Source: Zygnema cylindricum
Taxonomy: Eukaryota > Streptophyta > Zygnematophyceae > Zygnematales > Zygnemataceae
Assembly: GCA_037447655.1 (NCBI GenBank)
Contig: JBBHKE010000793.1
Coordinates: forward strand, 343,097 to 407,096
DNA length: 64,000 nt
Direction of reading: 5' to 3'
The notes under the pieces were generated by a model that did not search any database, was not told the DNA's origin, and saw only the letters and a program-made list of their open reading frames with translations. This document shows positions 11,125 to 22,770 of this stretch, piece after piece. The stretch's first letter is position 1, and each line of letters starts with the position of its first letter. The position numbers and the translations under genes are program-made.

Positions 11125-12735
11125 TTGCTTCTCATGGATTCTCTTGCTGCTCCTTCCTCTTTCAAACTCTGTCATTGGTATAGAAGGCATCTTTGGATTT
11201 CTCTTTAGCTAGTCCTCAACTCCCCTGTCCTCCGGGACAGTTTTATTTTCTCCTTCTCTCCTTTCTTCTGAGATTTGTTGAACCTCCTCTTCTAGCTAGA
11301 TTTCTTCTATTTTCAACTTGTTATATTCACCGGTATTATTTTGGTGCATTACCTTTTGTGACACAATTTCTTCATCAAGGTTCTGGTTTGCCTCAATTCT
11401 GATTTTTTTAGTTTGAAATGATCAATATATACACATGTGCATGGACGCCTCGAAATCAATAATCCATCCATCCTAGGGTGTTTCTTTCATACCTCTAAAA
11501 GCACATTTTTCCTTTTTTAGAATTTCTGTCTCCTTTTCTTTTCTCTCTATTTTTTCTTTGAGGAGTAGCTCCTCAATCTCCTCATCCTGTGTCTTTTCTC
11601 CTTCCTCTTCTTCTTCATTCACCTATGTGGGTTGAAGAGCCATGTTCTTTCCTACTTGGCTTGATTTCGCCTGGCCATCGTTGATTCTCAGCTCCATTGG
11701 CCATCGTTGATTCTCACCTCCACTAGCTTTGTTTAGTCTGCTATAGGATGACCTGGTTTCTTACAAAAGCGGCATAGGATGATCTGGTTTCTTACAAAAG
11801 TGGCAGAATCCTCCTCTCGGAGGTCCCCTCCCCTCTCCACCAGTTAGCCTCCTTTTCCTGGTCCTCCGAAGTTTTGGTAGAGGTTCTTCTTATTACATTT
11901 CTGCCAGTTTGTCCCTATTCTATCCCTATTTTTAATGTCAGTGTGCTGAGACTTCCTCTTCAAAGTTCTAAAGTGTTTTCTTTGACCAAGATCATCCCCA
12001 AGATCATCCCCACGGTCGTATTTTACTTCCATAAACTATTGTCCAGATCTTGTTTCCTGTTGATGATGTTTTCATTCTCATCCGAAAGCTTCATGATCAA
12101 AGTATTCATCTTCTTCTTCTCTGTTTCAGATCTGCGTGCACTTTCAAGCTCAACAAACAATGTAGGAAGATCATTACAAAATTCAATCATGTTGCCTCCC
12201 TTATACACATTTGCTGTTATTTTTATGATGCCTCCCTTATACACATATGTTGTTATTTTTTCAGCAGCTAGCTTTTGCTGCTGAATGGTTCCACTTCTAT
12301 ACGTGTTGACAAAAGACTCCCATATCTCTACACAGGTAGTTAAGTTAATAAGTGGTAGTGTTATTTACTTAATGACGCTTTTGAGTATAAAATGTTTAGC
12401 GAGTGTTTTTATTATTCCATATTTTGTTGTCATTCTCCTCTGTCTTTGGTTCAACTAGCGTCACTACAGCTCCTGTTGCCACCGGTGTTGCTTTCTCCTT
12501 TCCCACTTCTCCCTCCATGACAATGGTCTCTCCATTATCATCGGTTTCCTCTGACACTCTCGTTGTTCGTTTAGGGAATCTAGATGATCTTGAGAACCGA
12601 GCTCCTCCAAAACCAAGTGGAGGTCATCTCACAACTTCTCACTCTATACCTTAAAGGTGCTTTTCAAATTGAGCACCTTCCATCATTATCTCCTTGTAAA
12701 TGGAGCATGATCTATCAAAAATGGGTACCCTAGAT
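11125..12735 (-). pseudogene. Copia relic C: gag, zinc knuckle and protease start
   Basis: Read from 12735 downward on the minus strand, the first codons align with copia A gag (PPSRVPIF). A clear block at 12023-12244 reads VYKGGNMIEFCNDLPTLF and ELES, aligning with copia A gag VYKGGNMLDFCNELATLFMELES. A knuckle remnant (CHFCKKP) lies near 11790 and a duplicate decayed one is adjacent. Near 11450 the protease site reads DGWIIDFEASMHMC, aligning with copia A WIIDSGASMHMC. Past this the sequence becomes short and then matches the pre-RT linker (GRSSKR), which shows that integrase was deleted. It ends at the insertion point of B. Confidence 0.8.
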
Positions 12736-12750
12736 GGTGGGCTTATAATC
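12736..12750 (-). promoter_or_regulatory. Half-tRNA type primer-binding site of relic C (mutated)
   Basis: The minus strand reads GATTATAAGCCCACC immediately after the LTR edge TTTCA. It differs from the copia A site GGTTATGGGCCCACC only by three G-to-A changes. This supports the unusual PBS as a property of the family and not an accident of one copy. Confidence 0.7.
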
Positions 12751-13618
12751 TGAAATTTTGTGAACTCCATAGTTTTACAAAATGCGCAGTTCAAAGATTG
12801 CCACTAGGATAACCCCGACCCAAGCTTATTCACACAATCACTTCTTTCATCTTGGCAGGCATTAGCTCAATAAAACTTCACCCTTGTGAAAACAGGAATC
12901 CTGTGAGTCCAACACAAAAGAAATCTTCAAAATTTCTCACCTGAGCTGTTAAATATAGTTGATTGACTAGGAGAGAGAGAGAGTTAAAAACCTTCCTAAG
13001 TCGTAAAAACCTACTCAAAGCGTCTATCTACTAAACCTTCCACTAATCAGAAGATTGTAAAGTACAAGAATGTACAAATGAAAAGTATGCTAGCCGCCAT
13101 AGCTTCTGTACGCCCCTTGTACGGCACTTATCAAAACAATATACTTGCCATAATCGACGCCATAGCTTTCTCTACTTCTCCTCCGGAACCCTCTAGGATT
13201 CCGCCACCTGTCAAAATGTGGCGCTTTTGACGTAAGCCGCCAAAAGAGCCATTCTGGGCAGTCAGCGTTAATTCTGGCCGTCCGATCAAATGCTCACTTA
13301 ATTGTCGGCATTTCGTTTATGCGGCGCTCAGATTGTACTGTGCCTATTCTTTTTGTTTCCATGTTTGATATGTTGCTCCATTATGTTAGATGGTATTTCC
13401 CTATGTGGACTCTTTATTACGGAATAACAGTCCATGTAGGCATCGGCATCTTCTAAATAAATGGATACGGACGATGGCTAGGGAGGCTGCTAGGGACTCT
13501 TTAGGACCGTGGATCAAATCCTGGTCAGTTCAGTCCACCCTTTTTGTAAGAGACTACTCTGTCTCTCTCTCTCCTTCCTTAGTTTGTCACCTTGGCTATC
13601 AAAGAGGCAGCCATGGTT

Positions 13619-13675
<57 letters not shown>

Positions 13676-13734
13676 ACTGCAATTAGAGTTTGGTAAGTAA
13701 GGTGAGAATTAAAGTAAGAATTACCTTTTCAACA
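12751..13734 (-). repeat. 5' LTR of copia relic C, with expanded CT microsatellite
   Basis: 984 bases. The minus-strand start is TGTTGAAAAGGTAATTC, like TGTTGAAATC of relic E. It contains a long CT dinucleotide run at 13620-13675 and about 240 bases (13305-13545) absent from the partner LTR. GTAC sites at about 13050-13130 match those in the left LTR. ATGGT follows at 13735-13739. Confidence 0.78.
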
Positions 13735-13739
13735 ATGGT

Positions 13740-14165
13740 GATATGCCAAGCCGACGCTCCGCAGCCGATTTTTTTTGCAAATTGGAAATGGGATATGCTG
13801 TTGGAGCAACAAACGTAAATAGGTGACAATTCAATCAACCATGGAGGCACAAGATATGGCGGCAAATTTTGCGGTAAAAGAGCTTTTATGGGTGAAATCT
13901 CCTCTTCACGAATTTGGTTTTATGCAATCGGGACCTCAGATAGTGTGGTGTGATAATCATACTGCAATCATTATTCCCTCTAATCCGAGTCATCACTTTG
14001 AAGGTAGACATATTGACATTAAATTACATTTTGGGAGGGAGAAAGTGATGGCTAAAATCTTAAAGTTGAGCTAAGTACCGGATGAGAAATTGGTGGTAGA
14101 CACGATGACAAAGGCTCTTCCTCACCTAAGTTGCAGTTTTGCAAGGAGGCTTGTGGTCAAAGTGG
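13740..14165 (+). pseudogene. Copia relic D: RNase H C-terminal part, right of nested C
   Basis: After the C insertion the + strand continues with QSTMEAQDMAANFAVKELLW, VKSPLHEFGFMQSGPQIVWC, DNHTAIIIPSNPSHHFEGRH and IDIKLHFGREKV, then VPDEKLVVDTMTKALPHLSC. This is the copia RNase H end, with the ME/AE-type motif, the CDN aspartate and the terminal MTKALP signature. Stops occur near 13824 and 14072. It joins logically to 2480-2702, which ends at TWCDAS, the segment just upstream in the family. Confidence 0.82.
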
Positions 14166-14168
14166 CTA

Positions 14169-14384
14169 CACCGCGAATCGTTATTAGCGTCAAGGTTTTT
14201 TTCTCTACTGAAAACATTTTTTCTCCGTACACACTTGTTGGGTTTTCAATTTGAGAACGCCAATCGGAAGCTGAGAATGTCACATTTCAATCGCAACCGT
14301 CAAATCCACAATGCGACAAGTGTGTACGAAGAAAAGATGTTTAAGTGGCGAAAAAAACCTTGACGCTAATGGCGATTCGCGGTG
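14169..14384. mobile_element. MITE M1, TA-flanked foldback element (216 bp)
   Basis: Terminal inverted repeats are CACCGCGAATCGTTATTAGC and, on the other strand, CACCGCGAATCGCCATTAGC, extending to about 30 bases. TA precedes (14167-14168) and follows (14385-14386). Inner arms also pair (ctccgtacacacttgt with acaagtgtgtac), so nearly the whole element can fold back. It has no coding capacity. TA duplication with a foldback structure fits a Tc1/mariner-derived (Stowaway-like) MITE. A same-size relative is at 40343-40559. Confidence 0.82.
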
Positions 14385-14386
14385 TA

Positions 14387-14640
14387 GCATAGTCTAAGGC
14401 TCTATGGGAGTATTGTTTTAAAGCCTTCGTAGTAGGCTGTGAGAGAGAGAGTAACCAGGACTTAGAATATTTTAGGACTGTTTTGGTTCGCTGTGTACCA
14501 ATATTAGAGTTAGAGTGAAGCTCTCTGTTAGATTTAGTTTTCAGTTTTTTATCTAAGGTTTAAGCTCGTCTATATTTTCTTATTTACTGTTTCTTTTTTT
14601 ATCAAAGATTTAAGATTTCGTAAAACTTTTGAGATTTTTG
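14387..14640 (+). repeat. Copia relic D: LTR-like block, right copy
   Basis: Homologous to 2058-2253, including gtgagagagagagtaacca, gactgttttggttcgctgtg, tattagagttagagtgaag and aaggtttaagctcg. It follows the RNase H end of D as a 3' LTR would. Its right edge fades into AT-rich sequence. Confidence 0.55.
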
Positions 14641-16149
14641 CCTATTTTTATTTATTTTTTAGGTTTAGGGTTTGATTTAGAATTCTCACTCGAAATTTTT
14701 ACACTAATTTTTTCTTATCTTTTAAGTTTTTTTGAATGCCTGACAATTACCGAATTCTATATTTTAAATTATTTTCTACAAATGTAAATGCCACTCACTT
14801 TTAAACTATTATTTTTAAAAACGTTTTAGCGTAATAAAAACACTCGATAGTAAACTTAAAAAGTAAATTTCGGTAATAATTTAAACTTGGAAACACTAAA
14901 TGGGTTTGGAAATTTACAACACGTATTATGGAAAAAAAAATATGTTATTTCGGCGAATTATTTTTTATTTTCTATTTTCCGTATTTTTATTTTCAAATTT
15001 CTGAAAACTATTTAATAAGTTGTTAATAAAGATTGAATTTTTTTAGGGTTTTTTCACATCAACTTTTTATTCATTTTTTTAGATTTGGGGAAAATCTAAT
15101 TTAATAACCTCAAAAGCCTTTAAAGATTTATTCATAATAACAAAACCATAAAAATATTAAAAAATAATAATAAATAATTAAATAAATTTTATGCATTGTT
15201 TCCAGTTAAAGAATCAAAAATTGCAAAGTTTAAACGTTTAACAGAACTGATAAAAACTATACATCATTTCAAATCTACCAAATCATTTTCAGTAAATAAT
15301 GCAATCAAAAACAAAACCAAAAAAAAAAAATTAAAAAGGATCTCGACCAAAATTGGTACTAGAAGAATATGATTTAAAAAAAAAAAGGATTAAACACTTC
15401 TACGCAAAAACAATGTTCCACAAAATACAAAAAAACTCCCATTTGATGTACACCACTACTTCTGAAAAATATATAATTTCCAAAAAAGAGAAGAAAAAAA
15501 AAAAAATCTCATTCAATTTTTTTCTCGTAAATCCTCACTTTTTTTGTTTTCCACAATATTATAATATTTACTGATTGTTTACATGACTAAAAAAAAAAAA
15601 AGGTTTGTACAAAAAAAGTCACAAAATATTAAACTAAAAAATGACCCATGGGCATTGATTTTGAGCAATTTATGCTACTAAAAAAAAAGTAAAAAAAAAA
15701 AAAAAATACAAACAAACACAAAAAAAAACCTTCAAAAAAAATAAAAAATCACATATGAGCATGTGAATTTCCTCTCAAATAAAAATAAAACATGATTAAA
15801 AATTCTAAAAAAAAAAAAAAACTGTCACTCAGTTAACGGACCCGTGACTGTCTTTTTTTACGGACAACGGAATCTAACAGAAGTCAATAAAGTCAACGGA
15901 AGTCAACAACAGTCACCGAAAGTCAACGGAAGTCAACAAAAGTCAACAGAGCGGAGACGGAACTAAAGAGCACAAAAATTAAATTAAAAATTAAAAAAAA
16001 TCCACAAAATTTACAAAAACATGCGAGTATTTACAACTGAATTTTTTTCTAAAAATAAAGTCGGAGGGCGGAAAAAATAAAAATATAAAAGTAGGGCAAC
16101 AAAAAATAAATAAAAAGAATTGTAGGCGAAAAATGAAGAAATCACTGAA
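14641..16149. other. AT-rich non-coding stretch
   Basis: About 1.5 kb dominated by A and T homopolymer runs. I see no protein resembling a known family and no RNA gene. The only distinct feature is the GTCAAC cluster at 15881-15950, listed separately. Confidence 0.7.
15881..15950 (-). promoter_or_regulatory. Cluster of W-box-like TTGACT motifs
   Basis: Within 70 bases agtcaa recurs six times (agtcaataa, agtcaacggaa, agtcaacaa, agtcaacggaa, agtcaacaaa, agtcaacag) plus one agtcacc, at a spacing of about 11 bases. On the minus strand these read GTTGACT, the core bound by plant WRKY factors. No gene start is visible nearby, so it could equally be a short degenerate tandem repeat. Confidence 0.4.
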
Positions 16150-16560
16150 AATAAAAAATGGAGAGAATTTATTTTTTTTCGGCACTTTCGAAAATTTCCG
16201 CCCGTGGAAAAAAACTGAATATTTAACTTTTTTTTCTTTTTCCTCCTCACCACTGCTCCCTCCTTTTTTTTTTCTCCCTCCTCTTTTTTTTATCATTCCT
16301 TTTTTTTTTGTTTTTTTTTTTTTCAACCTTCACCAAAAAAAAAAAAAAAAAGACTGCCTCAGGGGGTCAATTTTTTCCCCTCCGTCCCTCCCCCCCCCCC
16401 CCCCCCAAAAAAAACCACCTAAAAAAAAAAAAAAAAAAGGAGGGGACCTGAAAAAAAAAAAAAAAAAAAAAACCCAATCCGAGATTCGTCTTTCTCTACA
16501 GTACCCACTTTTTAAAATTCTCAAAAAATATATATATATATATATATATATATTTCTATT
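16150..16560. repeat. Low-complexity homopolymer and (TA)n tract
   Basis: Runs of T, C and A up to about 20 bases, including a C run at about 16389-16406, and a (TA)n microsatellite at about 16529-16552. Open frames here are composition artefacts. Confidence 0.85.
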
Positions 16561-16849
16561 TTAATTCCCCTTTTTATTCTTATTTTTTGTCGAATTTCGC
16601 CCTCGGTTTCGCGAAATCTCCCGCGGCGCTCCGAGTTCGATCTTTTACACTGAGTCTTCCCTTCTTGTCCGTACACCCATCCGTACATTTCGTACTTTTT
16701 GTACTTTTTTTGGATTTAGTGACTTCTTCCTGAGTGGCCCAAAGGTACTGCCAATTTTGGAGGGAAGCGGAATTGGGGTCCAAAGGGGGTAATTTCCCCT
16801 CTTCTCTTTTGATCCAGGGGGGTAGAAGGACGGCTTCCTCGAAAGTTTC

Positions 16850-17255
16850 AGGGGGGGAGGGAGAGGAAGGGGAGGGAGGGGAGGGAACTTCTTCTGGGAA
16901 AGACGTGAAAGTTCTTAAGAGTCTGAGAGCCATGGAGGGGAGGAGAGGGAAGAGGGAAGAGGGAGAGGGAGAGGGGAGAGGGAGAAGGAGAGGGAGAGGG
17001 AGAGGAAAGAGGGAGAAGGAGAGGGAGAGGGAGGGGAAGAGGGAGAGTGGAGAGGGAGAGGGAGAGAAGAAGTGGAGGAGAGAAAAAGAAGGTTGTCAAA
17101 TTAGACAAAAAGATGAAACGAAACGCCAGATAGAATCTGAGGAAGGACATCCAAGCGGTAAGGAGAGAGAGAGGGGGAGGGAGAGAGACAGACTGAGAGA
17201 GGGGGAGAAGGAGAGAGAGGGGTGGAGGGAGGGAAGGGGAGGGAGGGAGAGGAAA
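16850..17255. repeat. GA-rich imperfect repeat
   Basis: Purine-rich + strand with gagggagagg-type units, interrupted at about 17090-17160 by ordinary sequence. The apparent arginine/glutamate-rich or proline/serine/leucine-rich proteins here are artefacts of the repeat. Confidence 0.85.
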
Positions 17256-18232
17256 AAAAACGACTTTAGGGTAGGAGGTACATCTACATTTGTAACATTT
17301 GTAAACTTCCATTTTCGCGCGATTCCCAAATGTCAAAACTTTTCCTTTTTTTCCGCGCGGTTTTTTAGTCCGTACGATTATAATAAATTTCAAATGATTC
17401 GATACTGTAGTTCCGGCCTCTTTCGAACCGCGCGACGCGCAGTTTTACCAAACGACTTGTACTATTTGTACGGACACGTCGTACAAAATGTACGTTTTAC
17501 GGACGCGACGGTTTGCTCGCCCGTTCTGTCCGTACAGATGTACCAGATCGCATTGAAATATTGAATGTACGAACCCAATCTCTGACGGTTTGGAAATGCC
17601 ACGTCAGCATATTGTACCGTTCGCGTGTGGATATTCATCATTCGTACGGATCTCGTTTTTCGTGAATTATGTAAAAAAAAAAAAAAAGCGAAATTTCATG
17701 AAATTGAGTGATGTGACTAATCGACGAGGAGTCAAACTGTACGGATGATTTTCGGCGGTGGCGGTTAATCATAATCGTACGGAAACGTTCTGAACCGACT
17801 TTTTGTCTTTTCATGGATCTGGAGGACTCAACCAAACTACCTCGTTTCTCATTGGTCCACGTGTTGGCACGTAGATGCTGTCCGCACGTCCGGTCGGAAA
17901 AAATAGTAGCTCGCTTACGTCATCCTATCCGCAAAGCTTGTCAACGACAAAACGACAAAACGACCGCGCATTTAATGCCCTGTTGATATTTTCCGAATAA
18001 ATATTCCGATAAAATTTGTGTTTGAAGAGGACGGTTGGTGACTGCGCGGAAGTTTCCAGCGGCGTCTATCGGACTTCTCTTGTCCGTCAACGTATGACTA
18101 TACCTTGTGGAAAATAATATTTTATACCCCCTTTGTACCTTGATACTTTTCCTATCGCACGTTTTGAATTAAATAATTTTCATTTTCAAAATGTGGTCTT
18201 ACGTCCGTTATTAATTTACGGTTAGGGTAAAG
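17256..18232. other. Unassigned intergenic sequence rich in GTAC sites
   Basis: No convincing gene. GTAC occurs repeatedly between 17370 and 17580 (for example gtacggac, cgtacaaaatgtacg, ccgtacagatgtacc), resembling the GTAC clusters in the copia LTRs. It may be a decayed LTR, but I could not align its edges. Confidence 0.45.
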
Positions 18233-18621
18233 TTCCATTAAACGAAAAGTGAGGTTGTTTACAGAAATTCGGACATCTCCGTACTAAGCTGTACCTCTTA
18301 TTTTGTTTTTATTGGATCGGGAAAATAACATTACAGTGAATCTCGCCAATATTCTCCATAAGTTAACAAGGACCGTTGGATATTTTTCGCGAAACATGCT
18401 TTTCGATTGTTAAAAAAACATTGTAATTGGTGATGTACCTCGCGAGGTACATCACCAATTTTTTGGAGCCGTGGCACGTTCGATAAGGAACGTACGTGTC
18501 AAGGTGGCAACCAACGGAAATCAAAAAAATTCTCACACGATATACGCATTCAAAAATCCAACTAAAAATACAAACGACATGTCGTAACGCACTTTCGTCA
18601 CGCTATTTTTGTTAGCACCCA
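18233..18621. repeat. Dispersed hairpin repeat, copy 1
   Basis: It aligns with 37185-37575: gtttacagaaattcgga against gtttacagaaatccgag, aaataacatta, and tttcgtcacgctatttttg against tttgtcacgctatttttgg. Both copies have a long inverted repeat at the same internal position. No coding potential and no clear terminal repeats or target duplication were found. Confidence 0.65.
18425..18460. repeat. Perfect 36-bp palindrome
   Basis: The left arm aattggtgatgtacctcg is followed immediately by its exact reverse complement, with no spacer. A T run follows. It could extrude as a cruciform or form an RNA hairpin if transcribed. Confidence 0.95.
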
Positions 18622-18624
18622 TTA

Positions 18625-19578
18625 GGGCGTGTTCCCATGTGTTCAAGTAAGGGTTTTTTTCCATCGTTTTCACAAAAAATGGGACTTTCAACGAGAAAAT
18701 ATTACGCCGTACTAAAAATGGGCAAAAACACAAGTACATTTTGCGTCCTCTTGGAACTTGAAGGTACGGCAATTTGGCGTTATTATCATCTCGAGCCACT
18801 TCCAGCTCATCTTCACACTTGCACTGGAATCAAATCGCGATCTGTTTTTAACCAAAATAACACCCCATAGACGAATAGAAAACAGTTATTGCACGCGTGA
18901 AACGTCTTCGAAACTTTTTGAACGAGGGAGAGTACACGCTATTTTTTTACATGCTCGTCACGCGCGTGTACGTACAAAAATGACAAGCATGCACGGAAAA
19001 AAAATCGTTGGGGTCTCGGACCTCCACTTTTATTCATGGGTCCTTTGCAAAAATTTACAACGTCCTCGTCTCTCCCCATCTTTTTCATTCGACTGCTTCT
19101 CTTTCTCTCATCTCTAAATGGAATGCATCAATAATAGTATTAAATGAAAGATATATTTTTTTCCTTTTTTGTTTAATATTTTTGGTCTCATTTTGATGGC
19201 ATATCGAATGATAAATGGTAAGAAAAAAAAATCGGAAAGCCATGGCGGAAAGTTTACGTGTTGATGACGTCACAAGGTAGCATGACTTCGCGATGTCACA
19301 AAACCCTAAACATCTACAATGTCACAAAAACTCGACGTCTACAACCGTCGCCGTTTTTGTAGACGTCATTAATTTTAGGAAGTTTCGTAGTCGTCTACAT
19401 TTCGTTTCGTACTATCGTAGGCTGTTGCATATTTTGTAGACGTCTACACTTGGCACATATATGAAGTAATGAAGGCGCAAGTAATGATTGACATTAAAAC
19501 ACTTTGAAAAGTACACCATAAAATTTGAGCTAAATCCAAAGTAACATTTCAAATTTTCGGTTACATGGGAACACGCCC
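18625..19578. mobile_element. Tourist-like (PIF/Harbinger) non-autonomous element, copy 1
   Basis: Terminal inverted repeats GGGCGTGTTCCCATGT and, on the other strand, GGGCGTGTTCCCATGT. The 3-bp target duplication is TTA (18622-18624 and 19579-19581). It is homologous throughout much of its length to 38905-39833, for example ggggtctcgga, ccctaaacatct and ggaagtttcgtagtcgtct. No transposase frame is visible. GGG termini with TTA/TAA duplication are typical of PIF/Harbinger-derived elements. Confidence 0.85.
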
Positions 19579-19581
19579 TTA

Positions 19582-22559
19582 GTCACATTATTTCAAGCAA
19601 CGCTCATTCTTCACACGCAAAAAAAAGAACCCTAAAAAAATGAGAAACAGCAGTATCTAACAAGGCGTTTGCAAAAAGTACAAAAGTTGTCTTGCACGAT
19701 GACTTGGTACGCACGTACATGGTTTGTAAATGAAGATTTTTTGCTCGATGATAAAATCATTGAGAACTCACGTGGTACCACCCACTAAATTATAAACACG
19801 TGGATTGCAAACTCTGCGCAATGGAACTTTGTTCAAATTGTAACATTCTGTAATGTTGGCCATACAATTACAGAATGTCCTAATGGAACTTCACCCTTAC
19901 ACGCACAGAGGAGTATTTGTGTACAGACGTCACGAAAGTACAATATGGGTTTCAAACAAGCCTCAACACATTTGTGGGACCTTCGACACCTCTTGGGATC
20001 GGGAATGTGAAATACGGTTTTTTGTTTAGGGTTGTATTTTTCATAAGAAAAAAACAAAAACAGGTAAGATAAACCCTAACATACGGTCATGCGGAGAATA
20101 CGGGCGACGTAGGCGCCTCCGGCAATCCTGCGGGGCCAAAAAGTAAGTTACAAGATCTAGTACTGTACACTACTTTAAACCTTTTGCAATGTTCAACGCT
20201 GCCGATTTCCCTCTTTGTCGATTTCCCATGTGTATGCCATGCCACCATGGTGATATTTTGGATCCGGTAATTTTTCTTCCTCGCACGAGTCAACAACATT
20301 CGGAAACTTACTCTTTCACGTGCAAACATTTCACACATCTTCGCGCAAAGTTCTCAAAAGTGTGAACTCACACTACAGTATTGGTACGGACTACTATGTT
20401 GGTCATGTGTGAACAACTTACTATTCGATTGGCACGAAACAACACGATTTAGTGCAAAACCTGACCATATTTTTTTGGTATTTTTTAGGCGTAATTAGTT
20501 GTTGGAATCTAATTGGTCCGCAGGTGTTTTTTTTCTTTTAACATAATGTCTGACATGGGAATTGAAACGAATCAGCCTCAGAATTAAAATGAACCATAGA
20601 GAAAAATCCATGGTGACGGTTAGCAAAATGGTCATATAAGCAAACCAAGCATTGGCAGGAATAATTTCCTTGGCGGCACTTGACGAAAGTTGAAAATCTG
20701 AGGAGACATTCCACATGTGATATTTAGGTTGCTTACGATATTTGACTAATTAGATGTGACTTAAGATAGACATTGGAGGCCTTTCATTATTTTTTGGGCG
20801 ATTCTTGCGGATTAAGACAAATTCTATTTAATTTCGGCCAGAATTTAGTTGAATAGGCTAGAATTTTTCATTTTTTTTGTATTTTATTGAATGGATAGGG
20901 TATTCGATGTTCAATGTATAAAAAGGAGCTTTTTGGTTATCATCGATGAATTCGGAATTTTTTTTTAAAAAACTTGAATTTGGGAGCCCAGACAACTAGG
21001 AAATTCCCAAAGATATGAGCTGAGAGCATTTTCTTAGGGGCATCAATTTTCTCTGTGTGAACATGATTTTGTTTGATATGTGATCGCTTTAGTGTGTAGT
21101 AAAGCAGGGTACGAAGTGAAACGTGAGGGGTTGCATACCCTCTCTCCACGCTCTCAATCTAGGTGTGTACTCGACCCTTGCGTGGATCTTGTGTTTTTGC
21201 AAGGCGTTGAAAGAACATTAGGGGATGTAGTTTTCATGTACCCTACGTACACATGCGGCATTACATCTTAGTGTTGCGGCTTGGGATATAACGACCTTTA
21301 AAGGATGCCATTACGCTCATCGACCAATCGACAAATTTGTAACATTTTCCTTAGAGATACTTGGGACATTCGACTCGTCGTTCGACATCTTCATCCGTGA
21401 TTGCGCTTGGCGGTCTTTTGAAGTTCGAAGACTTAGTAGCCCTTCCCCAACTCTCATTTCAACTTTTCTCCCTAACGTGTATTTATTGCGTTCCAATAGT
21501 CTTAAACATTAGCAACTATCCGACAAAACACTCTAGTGAATAATGATCATGGAATCCAAGTCTTACCTCGGCGCCATTTAGTGCACATTGATGATATTTG
21601 TTATTCCGACCTTTAATGTGGTCTTGTTTGGGGTTTTTGCCGGACGAGCCATTTTGTCCTTTAGAGTTTGTGTATAACTTTTTTTTTATTGCTCTTTTAG
21701 TTTGTTTTGGTGTTTGTTTTCCTTTTTTTTGTTAAAGATGTTGTTGCTCTTAGTGTTGATTAGCTTTTGTAGCTTTTGATCATACGTTTTAGTTTTCCAC
21801 CTATCGCCTTCAATGGTATTGAACAATTTTCAATTTCAATCAATTTTTGTACATAGATGATTTAACCATCGCGTTGATAATAAACTTTTCTTCTCCTTTT
21901 AACTATTCTAGGTGTATTTTACTAGAATTGGTACGTTGTCATATCATTTCGTATTGTTTTCTCATTATTTTTTGTTGTGTTGTGCATCGTTAGCCTTTGC
22001 CGATGATCGATAAATTGATATGTACCTTTTTCATCTTATCTACACTCAATATAATGCCATGGTAGGTTTATTACTTAAAGTTATTGTTTGCTTTAATATG
22101 CCGATTTTAACACTATCACAACAAATTGAAGGTACAATGTGTACACTTGTAATTTTCTATCCTTTACATTTGATACAATTTTTTTGTACTTAAAACTTTG
22201 TTTTCGCACAAAGTATGGACTGCAATTGAGATATGACATATCATAAAATTTGTACAGTAAAATATCATACACTATAAATTATTTAGTATGAAATTATTAT
22301 ATTCTTGCATTTTTAGAGGTAAAAAGTCGTTGGTCGTGGAGCGATATACCAGACTCCCTTTCATTTCGTAGAACGATAATGTCAATTGTAGAAATTATCA
22401 CTGTAAGAAATTTAATGATGCTCAACCTTATTTTTTTTAAAAACACCTTTATTGTGAATCTATTAGAGATTCTCTATTCGATAATATTTGTTTCAGCAAC
22501 CGCGAACTAATCGCTTTATGCACGCGGTAGATCGCCACCGTTCTCAATTGTACAAAATG
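19582..22559. other. Unassigned intergenic region, about 3 kb
   Basis: I find no protein I recognise, no tRNA or rRNA, and no intact terminal repeats. A TATA-like tataaaaagg lies at about 20918-20927 with nothing convincing downstream. Bases around 21600-21860 are T-rich and resemble the 3' tail of an old gene or LINE, but this is weak. Confidence 0.5.
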
Positions 22560-22770
22560 AAAATACATCGTGTATCTGTATTATGTTAATTATTTTTTTT
22601 TGCCACTTAAAACATCGTTTCTCCATAAATACTTATCTTGTTTTCAAATGGAGTCTACCAATCAAAAAATGAAAATCTTGACTATCGATTGCAACTTTCA
22701 AATCCATAATCTGACACGAGTGTACGGAGAAAATATGTTTTAAGTGGCAAAAAACTAGTGTTATGCATCG
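22560..22770. repeat. Degenerate relative of MITE M1/M2
   Basis: gccacttaaaacatcgtttctcc and tccataatctgacacgagtgtacggagaaaatatgt (in separate pieces) match the inner part of M1 and M2. The termini are not recognisable here. A matching right terminus (atagcgatacacggtg, ending 37056, followed by TA) occurs beyond the gypsy element. Confidence 0.5.

Larger units (their letters stand above)
2708..13734 (-). mobile_element. Copia relic C, full-length but decayed, host of nested element B
   Basis: Both LTRs (2708-3383 and 12751-13734), the primer-binding site, gag, the start of protease and RT-RNase H are recognisable on the minus strand. The target duplication is ATAGT at 2703-2707 and ATGGT at 13735-13739, with one mismatch. 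Without nested B (5087-11119 plus its 5-bp duplication) C is about 5.0 kb. Gag and PBS are homologous to copia A, so C belongs to that family and not to the family of B. The integrase region is missing: the sequence passes from just beyond the protease DSGAS-like site to the linker before RT. Age is shown by many stops and by very different LTR lengths. Confidence 0.8.

Noticed and set aside
16734-17564. 276-codon arginine/glutamate/glycine-rich frame
   Set aside because: It is open because of the GA-rich repeat and runs into ordinary sequence without any recognisable motif.
18425-18470. Palindrome considered as a Helitron 3' hairpin
   Set aside because: A Helitron end needs a short hairpin followed by CTRR about ten bases on and insertion between A and T; here the palindrome is 36 bp, is followed by a T run, and the homology continues past it.
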